Assembly (NCBI RefSeq): GCF_035282405.1
Contig: NZ_JAYKBP010000003.1
Location: forward strand, 102,061-166,060
Reading direction: 5' to 3'
Length of the DNA stretch: 64,000 bases
Origin: Parvimonas sp035282405
Lineage (GTDB): Bacteria > Bacillota > Clostridia > Tissierellales > Peptoniphilaceae
Part shown: positions 1-10,447 of the stretch, piece by piece
Layout of the letters: each line of letters begins with the position of its first letter
Numbering within the stretch: the first letter of the stretch is position 1
Made by a program: the position numbers and the translations under genes
The notes under the pieces: model-generated
The model's database searches: none
Told to the model about the DNA's origin: nothing
The model's input: the letters and a program-made list of their open reading frames with translations, nothing else

Positions 1-1131
1 ACTGCTCTTGATATGGCATTAGGACGTGGAGGAGCTCAAGTTGTCTTTAAAAATGGTGAAGATTTAGAGTTCTATGGGGGCAAGAACAATAAGGGTGTTG
101 AAAGAAATAAAGTAAAGGCAAGAGTTATTTCTCAAGCACTTGAAAATATAATAAGAGAATCTTCAGAGATTTTTGTAATGGGACATAAGAATCCGGACAT
201 GGATTGCTTTGGAGCGGGAATCGGTGTTATGGGAATTTGTAAAGAATTGAAAAAAGACTGTTATATGGTTTTAGAAGATGTCCCTATTACAATAAGAAAT
301 GTATATGATAGGATAAGACTTGCAGAACCTGAGTATGTAGAAATGATGATTTCTCCAGAAAAAGCTTATGATATATGTAAGGATACAAGTTTAGTTATAT
401 TGGTGGATAATTCGAGAACAGCTTCAACAGAAGCTCCTTATTTGTTAGATGTTACTTCAAAAATTGTTGTAATTGATCATCATAGAATAGGAAAAGATTT
501 TGTTGAAAATCCGATGTTGACTTATCTTGAACCTTATGCGTCTTCTGCATGTGAGCTTGTAACAGAAATTATCTACTATATGTTTGAAAAAATTAATTTG
601 GATAAAGAAGTCGCTGAAGCTCTGCTTGCAGGAATTGTAGTGGATACTAAAAACTTCTATTACCAAACAGGAGTAAGGACTTTTGAAATGGCATCCTATT
701 TGAAACGATTTGGAGCAGATAGTATTGCAGTAAAACATCTTTTCAAAGATAATTTTAATACAATAAAATTAAAATCTAATGTTTTATCTAATGCAATATC
801 ATACAAAAATTATATTTGCATTGGGGTATTTCCGGAAGAAATTGAGGAATCTATGTTGATTGCAGCACAGGCGGCAGATGATTTGCTTGGAGTTTTAGAT
901 ATTGAATGCAGTTTCGTTTTAACTATTGTTTCCGGACAAATTCATATCAGTGGAAGAAGTTTAGGAAAAATTTCAGTTCAATTAATTTTAGAAAAACTCG
1001 GTGGTGGAGGACATTATACTTCTGCCGGAGCAAGACTTGATTGTTCAATGGATGAAGCGATAGAAAAATTAAAGAAAGCCATAGATGAGTATTTATTGGA
1101 GGAAGATATAGATGAAAGTAATTTTAATTAA
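1..1131 (+). CDS. gdpP: Cyclic-di-AMP phosphodiesterase GdpP, C-terminal part (5' end outside window)
   Basis: The reading frame is open from base 1, so the N-terminal membrane and PAS regions lie upstream. The segment starts with the end of the degenerate GGDEF domain ([11 protein letters not shown]), typical of GdpP. It continues with a DHH phosphoesterase domain: [11 protein letters not shown] and DNSRT are metal-ligand motifs and DHHR is the family signature. A DHHA1 domain with [11 protein letters not shown] closes it. The family hydrolyses c-di-AMP to pApA at the membrane and affects osmotic and wall homeostasis. The 3' end overlaps rplI by 20 bases, and gdpP-rplI-dnaB is a conserved Firmicute order. 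Confidence 0.93.
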   Translation, partial: TALDMALGRGGAQVVFKNGEDLEFYGGKNNKGVERNKVKARVISQALENIIRESSEIFVMGHKNPDMDCFGAGIGVMGICKELKKDCYMVLEDVPITIRNVYDRIRLAEPEYVEMMISPEKAYDICKDTSLVILVDNSRTASTEAPYLLDVTSKIVVIDHHRIGKDFVENPMLTYLEPYASSACELVTEIIYYMFEKINLDKEVAEALLAGIVVDTKNFYYQTGVRTFEMASYLKRFGADSIAVKHLFKDNFNTIKLKSNVLSNAISYKNYICIGVFPEEIEESMLIAAQAADDLLGVLDIECSFVLTIVSGQIHISGRSLGKISVQLILEKLGGGGHYTSAGARLDCSMDEAIEKLKKAIDEYLLEEDIDESNFN

Positions 1132-1558
1132 AGATGTTAAAAGTTTTGGGAAAGCTGGCGAACTTGTCAATGCAAAGACAGGATATGCCAGAAACTTTTT
1201 AATTCCTAATGGATTAGCTAAAGAAGCTACTAAAGAAAATCTTGAAATTTGGGAAAAAGAACAAGCTGAATTAAAGAGAATTGAAGCTGAAAATATAAAA
1301 AACGCAAAAGAATTAAAAGAAGTTTTAGAAAAATTAGAAGTAGTTATAAAGACTAAAACAGGAAGTGGGGATAAACTTTTTGGTTCAATAACTTCTCAAG
1401 ACATCAGCGATGCTTTGAAAAAACAACATAAAATAGAAATTGACAAAAGAAAAATAGAATTAAAGGAAAATATAAAATCACTTTGTGCTTTGACAGTTCC
1501 AATCAGGGTTTATCCTGAAATAGTTGCAACTGTTAAGGTTTCTATTGAAAAGGAGTAA
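1112..1558 (+). CDS. rplI: 50S ribosomal protein bL9
   Basis: This 148-aa protein has the usual L9 length. The N-terminal domain carries the L9 signature ([11 protein letters not shown], then [13 protein letters not shown] at about residues 24-36). A long charged helix follows (about 40-75), then a C-terminal domain containing [14 protein letters not shown]. It binds 23S rRNA near the L1 stalk base. The start lies inside the gdpP end, preceded by GGAGGAAG, and it is translated with gdpP and dnaB. Confidence 0.97.
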   Translation: MKVILIKDVKSFGKAGELVNAKTGYARNFLIPNGLAKEATKENLEIWEKEQAELKRIEAENIKNAKELKEVLEKLEVVIKTKTGSGDKLFGSITSQDISDALKKQHKIEIDKRKIELKENIKSLCALTVPIRVYPEIVATVKVSIEKE

Positions 1559-1561
1559 TTT

Positions 1562-2884
1562 ATGCATAATATTTACGACTTAGAAGCTGAAAAATGCGTC
1601 TTGTCGATAATGATTACAGAGCCAAATAAAAGAGAATATGTTTTTGAAAAATTAAAGAGAAAAGATTTTTATTTAGGTTGGCATAAAGATATATTTAGTG
1701 CAATCTTGGAATTATCAAGAGAAAATACAAATGTAGATCCTATTACAGTAATTAATAAAATGGAAGCAATGGGTTTTGATACGGAATCTAATAATGGAAT
1801 TGTTGGAGTTGTTGAAATTGTAAATGCTGTCGCCTTTCCTTCAAATATAGAAAATTATTGTAAGATTGTAAAGGATAAAGCAGATACTAGAAATTTACTT
1901 TTTATTCTTGATAATATAAAGGATAGAGCATATAAAAATGAAGATTATGACAAAGTTTTAGAGTCTATAGAAGGACAAATTTTTGAATTGTCTCAAAATG
2001 AAAATAGAACAGGGCTTACACATATAAAAGATACTCTTACAGAGCTTATTGAGATACTTGATGATAGAAGTAAAAATAAGGGTTCGGTAACTGGAATTCC
2101 TACAGGTTTTGCAGATTTGGACAGAATTTTACTTGGAATGCAAAGAAAAGATTTGATTTTACTTGCTGCAAGACCATCTGTAGGGAAAACGGCATTGGCT
2201 GTTAATATCGCTTTAAATGCTGCACAAAAAGATTATAAGGTCGCGATATTTTCTTTGGAAATGAGTAAAACACAATTAGCACAAAGAATGTTAAGTTCGC
2301 TTTCTCTTGTTAATTTAAAACAATTAATCAGTGGAGATATAACAGAGTGGCAAGATATTTTTGAGGCCAGTTCGATAATAGCTGGAAATTCAATTTATAT
2401 GGATGATACTGCAGGAATTTCCATTACTGAGCTTAGGAGTAAATGTAGAAGACTTAAAGCAGATAGTGGACTTGACTTTATAATGATAGACTATTTGCAA
2501 CTTATGACTTCTGAGGGCAGAAATGAAAATAGACAACAAGAAATATCTACTATTTCAAGAAATTTAAAAGCGTTAGCCAAGGAATTAGATGTTCCTATTT
2601 TGGCGTTGAGTCAGCTATCTCGTGATAGTGAGAAAAGTGGAAGGAAACCAAAACTAAGCGATCTTAGGGAATCAGGAGCAATCGAACAAGATGCTGATGT
2701 TGTAATTTTACTTTATAGAGAAGATTATCAAAATGAAGAAGCAGAAGTTAAAAACCAAATAGAATTGATTATAGCAAAACATAGAAATGGGGAAACAGGA
2801 AGTGTTGAACTTAACTTTATTAAAGAGTGTACAAGATTTATAGATCTTCAAACTGATAGAGATAAGGAGCTTTTCAATGGATAA
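1562..2884 (+). CDS. dnaB: Replicative DNA helicase DnaB
   Basis: This 440-aa protein has the DnaB layout: an N-terminal helical domain (about 1-105), a linker, and a RecA-like ATPase domain. GIPTGFADLDRIL opens the ATPase domain, ARPSVGKTA is Walker A and FIMIDYLQL is Walker B. DADVVILLYRED and IAKHRNGETG are late conserved motifs. It unwinds DNA ahead of the fork as a hexamer. The start is three bases after rplI. The nearby DnaD-domain and DnaI-like genes probably act in its loading. Confidence 0.97.
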   Translation: MHNIYDLEAEKCVLSIMITEPNKREYVFEKLKRKDFYLGWHKDIFSAILELSRENTNVDPITVINKMEAMGFDTESNNGIVGVVEIVNAVAFPSNIENYCKIVKDKADTRNLLFILDNIKDRAYKNEDYDKVLESIEGQIFELSQNENRTGLTHIKDTLTELIEILDDRSKNKGSVTGIPTGFADLDRILLGMQRKDLILLAARPSVGKTALAVNIALNAAQKDYKVAIFSLEMSKTQLAQRMLSSLSLVNLKQLISGDITEWQDIFEASSIIAGNSIYMDDTAGISITELRSKCRRLKADSGLDFIMIDYLQLMTSEGRNENRQQEISTISRNLKALAKELDVPILALSQLSRDSEKSGRKPKLSDLRESGAIEQDADVVILLYREDYQNEEAEVKNQIELIIAKHRNGETGSVELNFIKECTRFIDLQTDRDKELFNG

Positions 2885-3488
2885 TTTTTTAATTGAAGAT
2901 GAAGATATTAAGATTAAAAAATTTGAAAAGAGTTATTTTAAAAATTTCAAAAAATTTTCTCCATATGATGATATTTTACTTACTGATTACAATCTTTGCT
3001 TTTTGACTGAATCAGAAATTAAAAATTGGGAAAAGAAAGTAAAATCGAAAAGGAATAATTATTTTGCCATTTTTTTAAAGGAGGTTTTGATAGGATATAT
3101 TTCTATAAGCAGGATAAGTTTTCTAAATAGCAATTTTGAACTTTCTTTATGTTTAGATGAAAAGTTTTGTTCAAAAGGTTATGGTTTTAAATCGCTTAGA
3201 CTGTTTTTAGAATACTATTTTGAAAATTTTGACAAATATTCTATTTGGCTAAATGTAAATGCTTTTAATCAAAGAGCAATACATTTATACGAAAAAATTG
3301 GATTTGAAAAAATAAGTGAATTTCTTGGAGATTTTGAAGTTCAAAAAATGCAAAAATTGAAGAGATATGAAGAAACTAAGGAATATTTTGAAGAAAAAAA
3401 TGGTGTGATTTATTCCAAAATTTTCACGATGAAATTGGATAGATTAAAATTTTTAGAAAGGTGGGATAGGAGTGGAAATAAGTTTTAA
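2877..3488 (+). CDS. GNAT-family N-acetyltransferase
   Basis: The 203-aa protein resembles the RimJ/RimL-like GNAT group. A core strand (YFAIFLKEVLIGYISISR) is followed by CLDEKFCSKGYGFKSLRLF, which fits the acetyl-CoA-binding motif with a weakened Q/R-x-x-G-x-G loop. NQRAIHLYEKIGFEK is the usual end of the fold. The substrate is unknown. The start overlaps the dnaB stop and has AAGGAG upstream; the 3' end overlaps the next gene by 17 bases, so it sits within the replication-gene operon. Confidence 0.8.
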   Translation: MDNFLIEDEDIKIKKFEKSYFKNFKKFSPYDDILLTDYNLCFLTESEIKNWEKKVKSKRNNYFAIFLKEVLIGYISISRISFLNSNFELSLCLDEKFCSKGYGFKSLRLFLEYYFENFDKYSIWLNVNAFNQRAIHLYEKIGFEKISEFLGDFEVQKMQKLKRYEETKEYFEEKNGVIYSKIFTMKLDRLKFLERWDRSGNKF

Positions 3489-4230
3489 AAAGTCAATAAT
3501 TCAACCCGGAGTAACTCCTATTGAGAATATGTTTTTGGATAATTACTTGCCAATAGTTGATGAAATTTCATTAAAGGTATATTTATTTTTATATAAAAGA
3601 CTTTTTGGGTCGTATAAAAGTGAATTGTCGATAAAATGTATAGCAGAAGAGCTAAGATTTTCTGAAGTTCAGATTATGAATGCTCTAAAATATTGGAAAA
3701 ATAATCAACTTTTAGATTACACTTTGGATGAAAAAGGGAGTGTTGAAAAGATTGAATTCGTAAATAATTTTGCTCTCTATGCAGGTGGGGTCTATGACGG
3801 CAATGTAGAAGAAAAAGTTATAGAAAAACCGATGATTGATAATAAGGAATATTTCACTAAAATTGAAAAAATTACAGGCTTAAGCCTAAAACCTCATGAG
3901 ATAACTAAAATTGTTGAGCATATTGAAGAAACCACACATGGTATGGACTTAGTTTATAGGGCTTATGAATATGCAAAGAGCGAAGGGAAAAGTATGTCAG
4001 TAGATTATGTTATTGGCATTTTAAGAGCTTGGAAAAGGGATAATAATATTTTAACAGTTGAAGATTTGAATTATTTCCTTGAAAATAAAGATAAAAATAA
4101 AATCAAAAGATATAGTAAAAATACTAAAAAATATATTGAAAAAGAACATATTTTAACAGAAGAAGAAAAAAGAGAAAAACTTAAGAATAATAAAAATTCG
4201 GCTACAACAGAATTGCTTGATAGGTATTAA
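3472..4230 (+). CDS. DnaD-domain replication protein
   Basis: This 252-aa protein starts at a GTG behind AAAGGTGG. An N-terminal winged-helix-like region (about 20-100; LSIKCIAEELRFSEVQIMNALKYW) resembles that of DnaD. A C-terminal DnaD/DnaB_2 domain lies at about 125-190, ending in the family-type DYVIGILRAWKRDN. A lysine-rich tail follows. Family members help open DNA and recruit the helicase loader during initiation or restart. The next gene, two bases away, encodes the loader-like ATPase. Confidence 0.85.
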   Translation: MEISFKKSIIQPGVTPIENMFLDNYLPIVDEISLKVYLFLYKRLFGSYKSELSIKCIAEELRFSEVQIMNALKYWKNNQLLDYTLDEKGSVEKIEFVNNFALYAGGVYDGNVEEKVIEKPMIDNKEYFTKIEKITGLSLKPHEITKIVEHIEETTHGMDLVYRAYEYAKSEGKSMSVDYVIGILRAWKRDNNILTVEDLNYFLENKDKNKIKRYSKNTKKYIEKEHILTEEEKREKLKNNKNSATTELLDRY

Positions 4231-4232
4231 TT

Positions 4233-5213
4233 ATGAATTTAGATGAATTAGTTTTAAAAAGTCTTAGCAAAAGACCAATAATAAGAGAAAAAATAAAAGA
4301 AGAAAGAAGAAAAAAAGTATATTCCTCTATTGAAAACATTGAAAATTTAATATCGAAGAAAAATAATTTAGCCACAAAAATTATGAAAATGACTCTTTTA
4401 AATCAAGATTTTACAGTTGAGAAAAGAGAATTTGAAAAACTAGAAAAAAGTATTGAGGAGATACTTACAATAAATGGCTTTTCAAAAGATTATCTAAACA
4501 AAATTTATGTCTGTGAAGAATGTAAAGATACAGGATATCTTAATGGTTCTGTTTGTAATTGTATAATGAATGATTTAGTTGAGGACAGGGTTTTGGAAAG
4601 TGGTTTTTCAAATAAAAAAAGGGAACAGAGCTTTTCCAATTTTGAATTTTCTCTTTTTGATGGAAATTTCGAACATGGTAATAGACTTGTAAACTCGAAG
4701 GAATATATTGAAAAACTTATATCTTTTTCAAAAGAATATTGTGATAATTTTAAAATTAAGGATTATGGAATATTCTTTTATGGTAAAAGCGGTGCTGGAA
4801 AGACTTATTTTGCATCAGCAATGGTAAATTATATGTTGGATAAGGGAAAGCGTGCTTGTTTTGTTACTTCGACGGAATTTTTTGAGCTTATGGCAAATTA
4901 TAGTTACAGCTTTTACAGAGATAAAAAAGAATTACAAGATAGAATTGATTTTATAAGAAATGTTGATTTTCTAGTGATTGATGATCTTGGAAATGAAATT
5001 TCTAATAAAAATAATAATAGTTTTTTAAGTTCACTTTTGGATTATAGACTTGAGAAAGGTTTAAATACAGTAATAACTTCAAACCTTTCGGAATATGACC
5101 TAGCCGAATCTTATGATTCAAGAGTGGCGAGCAGAATTAGGGGGAATTTTAAATTTTTCATTTTTCCACCGTTTGATTTAAGAGAAAAAATTGGTAAAAA
5201 TATAAAATTGTAG
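4233..5213 (+). CDS. DnaI/DnaC-like helicase-loader ATPase
   Basis: The 326-aa protein has an N-terminal helical region, then a zinc-finger-like CEECKDTGYLNGSVCNC (about 90-106) as in DnaI. The AAA+ domain has Walker A YGKSGAGKTYFA (about 184-195), Walker B DFLVIDDLGNE (about 244-254), a sensor-1-like TVITSNLS and an arginine-finger-region RVASRIRGN. DnaI/DnaC proteins load DnaB onto DNA using ATP. Its place directly after the DnaD-domain gene and in one operon with dnaB supports that role. Confidence 0.88.
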   Translation: MNLDELVLKSLSKRPIIREKIKEERRKKVYSSIENIENLISKKNNLATKIMKMTLLNQDFTVEKREFEKLEKSIEEILTINGFSKDYLNKIYVCEECKDTGYLNGSVCNCIMNDLVEDRVLESGFSNKKREQSFSNFEFSLFDGNFEHGNRLVNSKEYIEKLISFSKEYCDNFKIKDYGIFFYGKSGAGKTYFASAMVNYMLDKGKRACFVTSTEFFELMANYSYSFYRDKKELQDRIDFIRNVDFLVIDDLGNEISNKNNNSFLSSLLDYRLEKGLNTVITSNLSEYDLAESYDSRVASRIRGNFKFFIFPPFDLREKIGKNIKL

Positions 5214-5222
5214 GAGGTAGTT

Positions 5223-6407
5223 ATGAAATTTAACTGGGAACAAAAGAATACAGTAAATGTTATAACTGGAGTTTTAATATTTGCTATTTCAATACTTTGT
5301 TATTTTATATTTTCTAATATGAAATCCATAGTTTCATATACTTCAAATCTAAAATATGTATTGATGCCTTTTATATTGGGAGGAGCAATAGCTTATATTT
5401 TAAACTTTTTTGTAAAGTTTTTTGAAAATAGTTTTTTAAAATTTGAGTTTTTTAGAAAATTAAAAGTTAAACATGTTAGAATGTTTGCAATGATTATAAC
5501 TTATTTCATATTTTTTGCATTTATAGTTTTACTTTTAAAATACATTATTCCACAATTTTATTCAAATATAAAACTATTTGTGGATAGAACTCCTGCATTT
5601 ATTGATTTGGGAGTGGAAAAAGCAAAATATATGTTACAAAATGTTGAGATAAGCTCTGAAATTAGAACTTTTATCAATGGTAAATTAACGGAATTTGCGA
5701 CTTTTTCAACAACATTCTTAACAGATATGATTCCTTTGGTTGCAACATTTGCAACTAGAGTTATATCCTTGTTTTTAAATATAATTTTAGCTATAATAAT
5801 ATCAGTATATTTATTATATGACAAAGAAAATTTTTCAAGAATTTTGAAAAAATTTATGATAGCAGTTTTTCCTGATAATGCAAATAGGGTTACTTTTAAA
5901 ATAGTAAAGAGATTTGACTATACTCTAAGGTCCTATCTTTTAGCTAAGGGAATCGGAGCAATAATAGTTGGAATTACTTTTTATATAATTTTATTATTTA
6001 TGAAGATTGATTACGCATTGTTATTTGCTTTTATTCTTGGTTTTACAAACTTAATTCCATGGTTTGGCTGTTATCTTGGAGCTGTCCCAATAGTAATAGT
6101 ATTGCTGTTTACTTCGACATTAAATACAGTTTTATGGTTTATGGTAATTGTAGTAATTGTTTCGATGATAGATGCAAATGTAATATCACCTAGAGTTTCA
6201 GGAAAAAGTTTAGGAATAAGCTCATTTTGGGTTATTTTTGCACTCGTACTTGGAGGCAGTTTGTTTGGGGTAATAGGATTTTTACTATCAGTTCCAATTT
6301 TTGTTGTTATCTATACGACATTAAAAGAATATATAGAAGATAGATTGACAAAAAAGGGCTATTCATTAAGAAATCCTGCTGAAGAGTTTGAAAAGAAAGA
6401 GGTTTAA
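5223..6407 (+). CDS. AI-2E family transporter (UPF0118)
   Basis: This 394-aa polytopic membrane protein has the family layout: about eight hydrophobic segments, with a soluble stretch (about 110-160) after the third and a C-terminal group of helices containing the conserved [17 protein letters not shown] and [20 protein letters not shown]. Characterised relatives export autoinducer-2 or act as Na+/H+ antiporters, so the substrate is open. TAGGAGG precedes the ATG. It lies 9 bases after the helicase-loader gene. Confidence 0.9.
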   Translation: MKFNWEQKNTVNVITGVLIFAISILCYFIFSNMKSIVSYTSNLKYVLMPFILGGAIAYILNFFVKFFENSFLKFEFFRKLKVKHVRMFAMIITYFIFFAFIVLLLKYIIPQFYSNIKLFVDRTPAFIDLGVEKAKYMLQNVEISSEIRTFINGKLTEFATFSTTFLTDMIPLVATFATRVISLFLNIILAIIISVYLLYDKENFSRILKKFMIAVFPDNANRVTFKIVKRFDYTLRSYLLAKGIGAIIVGITFYIILLFMKIDYALLFAFILGFTNLIPWFGCYLGAVPIVIVLLFTSTLNTVLWFMVIVVIVSMIDANVISPRVSGKSLGISSFWVIFALVLGGSLFGVIGFLLSVPIFVVIYTTLKEYIEDRLTKKGYSLRNPAEEFEKKEV

Positions 6408-6409
6408 TT

Positions 6410-7675
6410 ATGCTAGATATAAAGAGAATTAGGATGAACAAAGAAGAAATTATTGAAAGCTTGAATTCTCGTTTTGGAAATTACAATATTGATAAAGTTC
6501 TGGAACTTGATGAAAAGAGAAGAGAAATAATTTTTGAAGTTGAAAATAAAAAAGCAAGACAAAATGAAGTTTCAAAACAAGTTCCAAAATTAAAGAAAGA
6601 TGGAGTAGATGTTTCAGATCTTTTTAAGGAAATGAAAGCACTTTCAGATGAAATAAAAGAACTTGATACTAAAGTTAAAGACTTGGATGAGGAAATTAGA
6701 AAAGAACTTTTGAGTATTCCTAATACACCAAATAAAGATATTCCAATTGGAAAAAGTGATGAAGATAATGTTGAAATCAGAAAATTTTTAGAACCTAAAA
6801 AATTTGATTTTGAAGTTAAAGCTCATTGGGATTTAGGTGTAGATTTAGATATTTTAGATTTTGAAAGAGCAGTTAAAATATCTGGGTCAAGATTTTCAGT
6901 ATTTAAAGGTTTGGGTGCAAAACTTGAAAGAGCATTAATAAACTTTATGCTTGATTTACATAGTAATCAAGGCTATGAAGAAGTTGGAGTTCCTGTTTTG
7001 ATTAATAGAAATTCAATGTATGGAACAGGACAATTACCTAAATTTGAAGATGATATGTTCCATGTTCCTTCAAAGGATATGTTTTTAGCACCAACTGCTG
7101 AAGTTCCTGTTACTAATCTTTTAGCAAATGAAATTTTAGAATTTGAAAAACTTCCAACTTACTATACAGCTTTTACTTATTGTTTTAGACAAGAAGCGGG
7201 CTCAGCAGGTAGAGATACAAGAGGTTTAATCAGAAATCATCAATTTGATAAAGTTGAAATGGTTAAATTTGTAAATCCTGAAAATAGTTATGATGAATTG
7301 GAAAAACTTACAAATGATGCTGAAGAAATTCTAAAACTTTTAGAAATTCCATATAGAGTAGTTTGTTTATGTACTGGAGATATTGGTTTTACAAGTGCAA
7401 AGACTTATGATATAGAAGTTTGGATGCCAAGTTATGGAAGATATGTAGAAATTTCTTCTTGCTCAAACTTTGAAGATTTCCAAGCTAGACGTGCAAATAT
7501 TAGGTATAGAGATACAGATGGTAAAGTTAAATTTGTTCATACTTTGAATGGTTCTGGATTAGCTGTTGGTAGAACTTTTGCTGCTGTATTGGAAAACTAT
7601 CAAAGAGAAGATGGAAGTATAGAAATTCCATATGTTTTAAGAAAATATATGGGTTTGGATGAAATAAGAAAATAG
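6410..7675 (+). CDS. serS: Seryl-tRNA synthetase
   Basis: The 421-aa length is standard. An N-terminal antiparallel coiled coil (about 25-100) grips tRNA-Ser. The class II catalytic core follows, with [23 protein letters not shown] and [21 protein letters not shown] (motif 2 region); motif 3 includes [18 protein letters not shown]. It charges tRNA-Ser and also tRNA-Sec where that exists. It starts two bases after the AI-2E gene with GAGG upstream, so it is co-transcribed. No T-box is seen in front of it. Confidence 0.97.
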   Translation: MLDIKRIRMNKEEIIESLNSRFGNYNIDKVLELDEKRREIIFEVENKKARQNEVSKQVPKLKKDGVDVSDLFKEMKALSDEIKELDTKVKDLDEEIRKELLSIPNTPNKDIPIGKSDEDNVEIRKFLEPKKFDFEVKAHWDLGVDLDILDFERAVKISGSRFSVFKGLGAKLERALINFMLDLHSNQGYEEVGVPVLINRNSMYGTGQLPKFEDDMFHVPSKDMFLAPTAEVPVTNLLANEILEFEKLPTYYTAFTYCFRQEAGSAGRDTRGLIRNHQFDKVEMVKFVNPENSYDELEKLTNDAEEILKLLEIPYRVVCLCTGDIGFTSAKTYDIEVWMPSYGRYVEISSCSNFEDFQARRANIRYRDTDGKVKFVHTLNGSGLAVGRTFAAVLENYQREDGSIEIPYVLRKYMGLDEIRK

Positions 7676-7684
7676 GGGAGTGTT

Positions 7685-8860
7685 ATGAAATTTAAAAAAT
7701 CATTACTTAGTTTAATACTTATTTTTTCAATTTGTTTTGTAGGAGCTGGAAAAACTTTTGCAATCTTTGGAATAGAAAAGAAAACTACAGCTTCTTTAAT
7801 CGGAGATGCAAAGTCAGGAGGTTTATTTGTTGCAGAAAATGTTGATGAATCCTTACCGGTAGCAAGCATTTCAAAACTTATGACTTATTATTTAGTCAAA
7901 GAAAAAATAGCAGAGGGAAAACTTAAATTAGAAGATAAAGTTAAAGTGTCTAGGAACGCAAGTAGAGAAGAAGGCTCAAGCTTGAATTTGAAAGCGGGAG
8001 AGCAAATTAGCATTAAAGATTTACTTGACGGATTGATGATTGTTTCGGGAAACGACTCAGCTGTTGCACTTGCAGAGGCAGTAGCTGAAAGTGAAAGTAA
8101 TTTTGTAACAATGATGAATGAAAAAGCAAAGGAACTCGGACTTGAAAATTCAACTTTTACAAATGCATCTGGTCTTACAAAAAATGGTCAAGATAATAAA
8201 ATGTCAACAAGAGATATCTTTACTCTTTCAAAGGCAATAATTGAAAAATATCCTGAAGTTTTAGAATATGCAAAAACTACAGTTCTAGAACAACCTGCAA
8301 GAAATTTTAAAAAAGAGAGCACAATTCCTCTAGTTGGACAAGTTGAAGGAGTTGACGGTTTAAAGACAGGACATACTGATGAAGCAGGATACTGTTTAGT
8401 TTCCACTATGAAAATCAAAAAAGGAGATTCTGAATTTAGAGTAATTTCTGTATTAATGGGAGCAAAAACAAAAGCTGATAGAGCTCAATATATGAAAGAT
8501 ATGCTAAATTATGTAAAACAAAATATAGAAACTAGAAAACTTGTGGATGCAGAAAAATTTACTAGAAGAGTTGAAGTAAAATCAGCAAATCAAGGTTATA
8601 TTGAATTAGTTCCTAAAGAAGATCTTGAAAGAGTTTCAATGAAAGGTATAAATTATGATACAGAAGTAACTGTTGATGATGTAAAATTACCTTTAAAAAA
8701 AGGTGATAAAGTTGGCGAAATTAAAGTTAAAAATTCAAAAGAAGTTATTGCAACTGTTGATTTAGTTGCTAAAGAAGACTATTCAAAAGCAGGAATTGTT
8801 AAAAGAATTGGAAGATTTTTCAAAACAGTTTTTGAAGTAGTTGAAACAATTTTACCATAA
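7685..8860 (+). CDS. D-alanyl-D-alanine carboxypeptidase (DacF/PBP5 type)
   Basis: The 391-aa protein has a signal peptide (about 1-26, hydrophobic core then KTFA). The S11 serine-peptidase motifs are all present: SISK (SxxK nucleophile), SGN and KTG (in GLKTGHTDEAGYC). A beta-rich C-terminal domain (about 285-370) and an amphipathic tail that probably binds the membrane follow. It trims the terminal D-Ala from peptidoglycan stem peptides outside the cell. A strong terminator follows. Confidence 0.93.
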   Translation: MKFKKSLLSLILIFSICFVGAGKTFAIFGIEKKTTASLIGDAKSGGLFVAENVDESLPVASISKLMTYYLVKEKIAEGKLKLEDKVKVSRNASREEGSSLNLKAGEQISIKDLLDGLMIVSGNDSAVALAEAVAESESNFVTMMNEKAKELGLENSTFTNASGLTKNGQDNKMSTRDIFTLSKAIIEKYPEVLEYAKTTVLEQPARNFKKESTIPLVGQVEGVDGLKTGHTDEAGYCLVSTMKIKKGDSEFRVISVLMGAKTKADRAQYMKDMLNYVKQNIETRKLVDAEKFTRRVEVKSANQGYIELVPKEDLERVSMKGINYDTEVTVDDVKLPLKKGDKVGEIKVKNSKEVIATVDLVAKEDYSKAGIVKRIGRFFKTVFEVVETILP

Positions 8861-8872
8861 AAATTTTAAGAC

Positions 8873-8900
8873 AAATCCGACTTTTGAGTCGGATTTTTTT
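8873..8900 (+). terminator. Intrinsic terminator after the carboxypeptidase gene
   Basis: A perfect 10-bp stem (8873-8882 with 8887-8896) with a TTTG loop runs into a T tract. It ends the operon that includes serS and the carboxypeptidase gene. Confidence 0.92.
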
Positions 8901-8997
8901 GTGAAAAATCTTGCAATAATATCTAAATTAAGTTTTAGTTATTATTCCCAGTTATTTATTAATTTTCCACTTTTTATTATCTCGATAAAGTTGTGTA

Positions 8998-9027
8998 TTG
9001 TATGTTTACAGTATTAAATGATATAAT
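8998..9027 (+). promoter_or_regulatory. Probable sigma-A promoter for the Nudix gene
   Basis: TTGTAT (8998-9003) and TATAAT (9022-9027) are separated by 18 bases, about 40 bases before the Nudix start codon. The -10 is perfect and the -35 is weak. Confidence 0.6.
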
Positions 9028-9066
9028 AGTATAGTAACGATTTTATACCATATTATTGGAGGATTT

Positions 9067-9531
9067 ATGGAAACAGTTTTAGTAAATATGTGTATGATTT
9101 ATGATAGAAATAATGATAAGATTTTAATTTTAGATAAAGTAAAAAAATATGGTTGGGAAGGACTTACTTTTGTTGGTGGACATGTTGAAAAAGGAGAAGT
9201 TCTATATGATTCATGTGTAAGAGAAGTTTTTGAAGAGACGGGATTAAATGTAAAAAATTTAAAATTAAAGGGAACTGTCAGTTGGATTGATGAAATTAAC
9301 GATATAAGAGAATTGGGATTTTTATATTATACAGAAGATTTTTCAGGAGAATTAATAGAAAATAATATTGAAGGAAAACTATTTTGGATGGGAATGGAAG
9401 AATTTAAAAATGCTGATGGAAAGAGCTATAGCATAGATAAGATTTTTGATTTGTATTTAAGTGATAATTATACTGAATTGATGATAAAATGGGGTCAGAA
9501 TGACGAAATTGTATCTGAAATATTTTTTTAA
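9067..9531 (+). CDS. Nudix hydrolase (8-oxo-dGTP diphosphatase-like)
   Basis: The 154-aa protein contains a complete Nudix box, from GGHVEKGE through REVFEETGL (about residues 37-60), with the metal-binding REVFEE core. Nudix enzymes cleave nucleoside diphosphates linked to another group. The closest-looking subgroup is the MutT/YtkD type that cleans oxidised nucleotides, but the substrate cannot be read from the sequence. TTGGAGG precedes the ATG and the gene has its own promoter. Confidence 0.85.
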   Translation: METVLVNMCMIYDRNNDKILILDKVKKYGWEGLTFVGGHVEKGEVLYDSCVREVFEETGLNVKNLKLKGTVSWIDEINDIRELGFLYYTEDFSGELIENNIEGKLFWMGMEEFKNADGKSYSIDKIFDLYLSDNYTELMIKWGQNDEIVSEIFF

Positions 9532-9565
9532 GAAAATATAAATATTATGAAGTTAGGAGGTAGTT

Positions 9566-10447
9566 ATGAATTTTATTAAAGGTATTATTTTTACAATTAT
9601 TTCTGCATTTGTTTTCGGCTTTACACCAATTCTTGCAAAACTTACCTATGATGGTGGGAACAATGCTATCACTCTTACATTTTTAAGGGCATTGTTGGGA
9701 CTACCGTTTTTATATGTAGGAATGAGAAAAAACCATACTCCTATGAAGATTACAAAAAAAGAGTTTCTTCATTTTATTGTGCTTTCTTTTTTAGGTATAG
9801 GAATAACTACAACAGCACTCTATGCTTCATATAATTATATTTCTGTTGGAATGGCAACTACTATACATTTTATTTATCCTTGTGTTGTTTATTTTATTTG
9901 TATTTTATTTTTTAAAGAAAAAGTTACTTTAAAAAAATTATCTGCACTTATTTTTTCAATGATAGGAATTGTAATGTTGGTTGATGAGATTACAGGAGGA
10001 AGTGCACTAGGGATATTTCTAGCTGCACTATCAGGTGTAACATATAGTTTGTTCTTAGTATATCTGGATAAAAGTGGTTTTAAACATATGGATCCTTTCA
10101 AATGTACTTTATACATCAGTTTATTCAATATTGTAGGACTTTTTGCACTTGGTAAAGTTAGTGGACAGCTTACTTTTGCACTTACACCAATGGCTTGGGG
10201 ACTTACAATCTTAATTTCATTTTTAACTTCAATTTTTGGTAATGCATTTTTGCAACTTGGGGTTAAATATTGTGGAGCGACAACGGCATCAATTTTATGT
10301 ACATTTGAACCGATAACAAGCGTAATTTTGGGTATATTCTTCCTTAATGAATCTATGACTATTTTTAAAGTTATAGGTTGTGGGTTGATTGTTTTAGCAG
10401 TATTGCTACTATCTTTAAATAATGATTTGAGAAGGAGAAAAAAATAA
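9566..10447 (+). CDS. EamA/DMT-family transporter
   Basis: The 293-aa protein has ten predicted membrane helices arranged as two EamA repeats (about 5-140 and 150-285). The first opens with FGFTPILAKLTYDGGNNA and the second repeat ends with FEPITSVILGIFFLNESMT, both typical. DMT transporters move small metabolites or amino acids; the substrate is unknown. AGGAGG precedes the start. The stop overlaps the start of the next gene (TAATG). Confidence 0.88.
   Translation: MNFIKGIIFTIISAFVFGFTPILAKLTYDGGNNAITLTFLRALLGLPFLYVGMRKNHTPMKITKKEFLHFIVLSFLGIGITTTALYASYNYISVGMATTIHFIYPCVVYFICILFFKEKVTLKKLSALIFSMIGIVMLVDEITGGSALGIFLAALSGVTYSLFLVYLDKSGFKHMDPFKCTLYISLFNIVGLFALGKVSGQLTFALTPMAWGLTILISFLTSIFGNAFLQLGVKYCGATTASILCTFEPITSVILGIFFLNESMTIFKVIGCGLIVLAVLLLSLNNDLRRRKK

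Noticed and set aside
3472..3488. Possible frameshift between the GNAT and DnaD-domain genes
   Set aside because: The 17-base overlap is ordinary operon coupling: both proteins are complete and a ribosome site precedes the GTG start.
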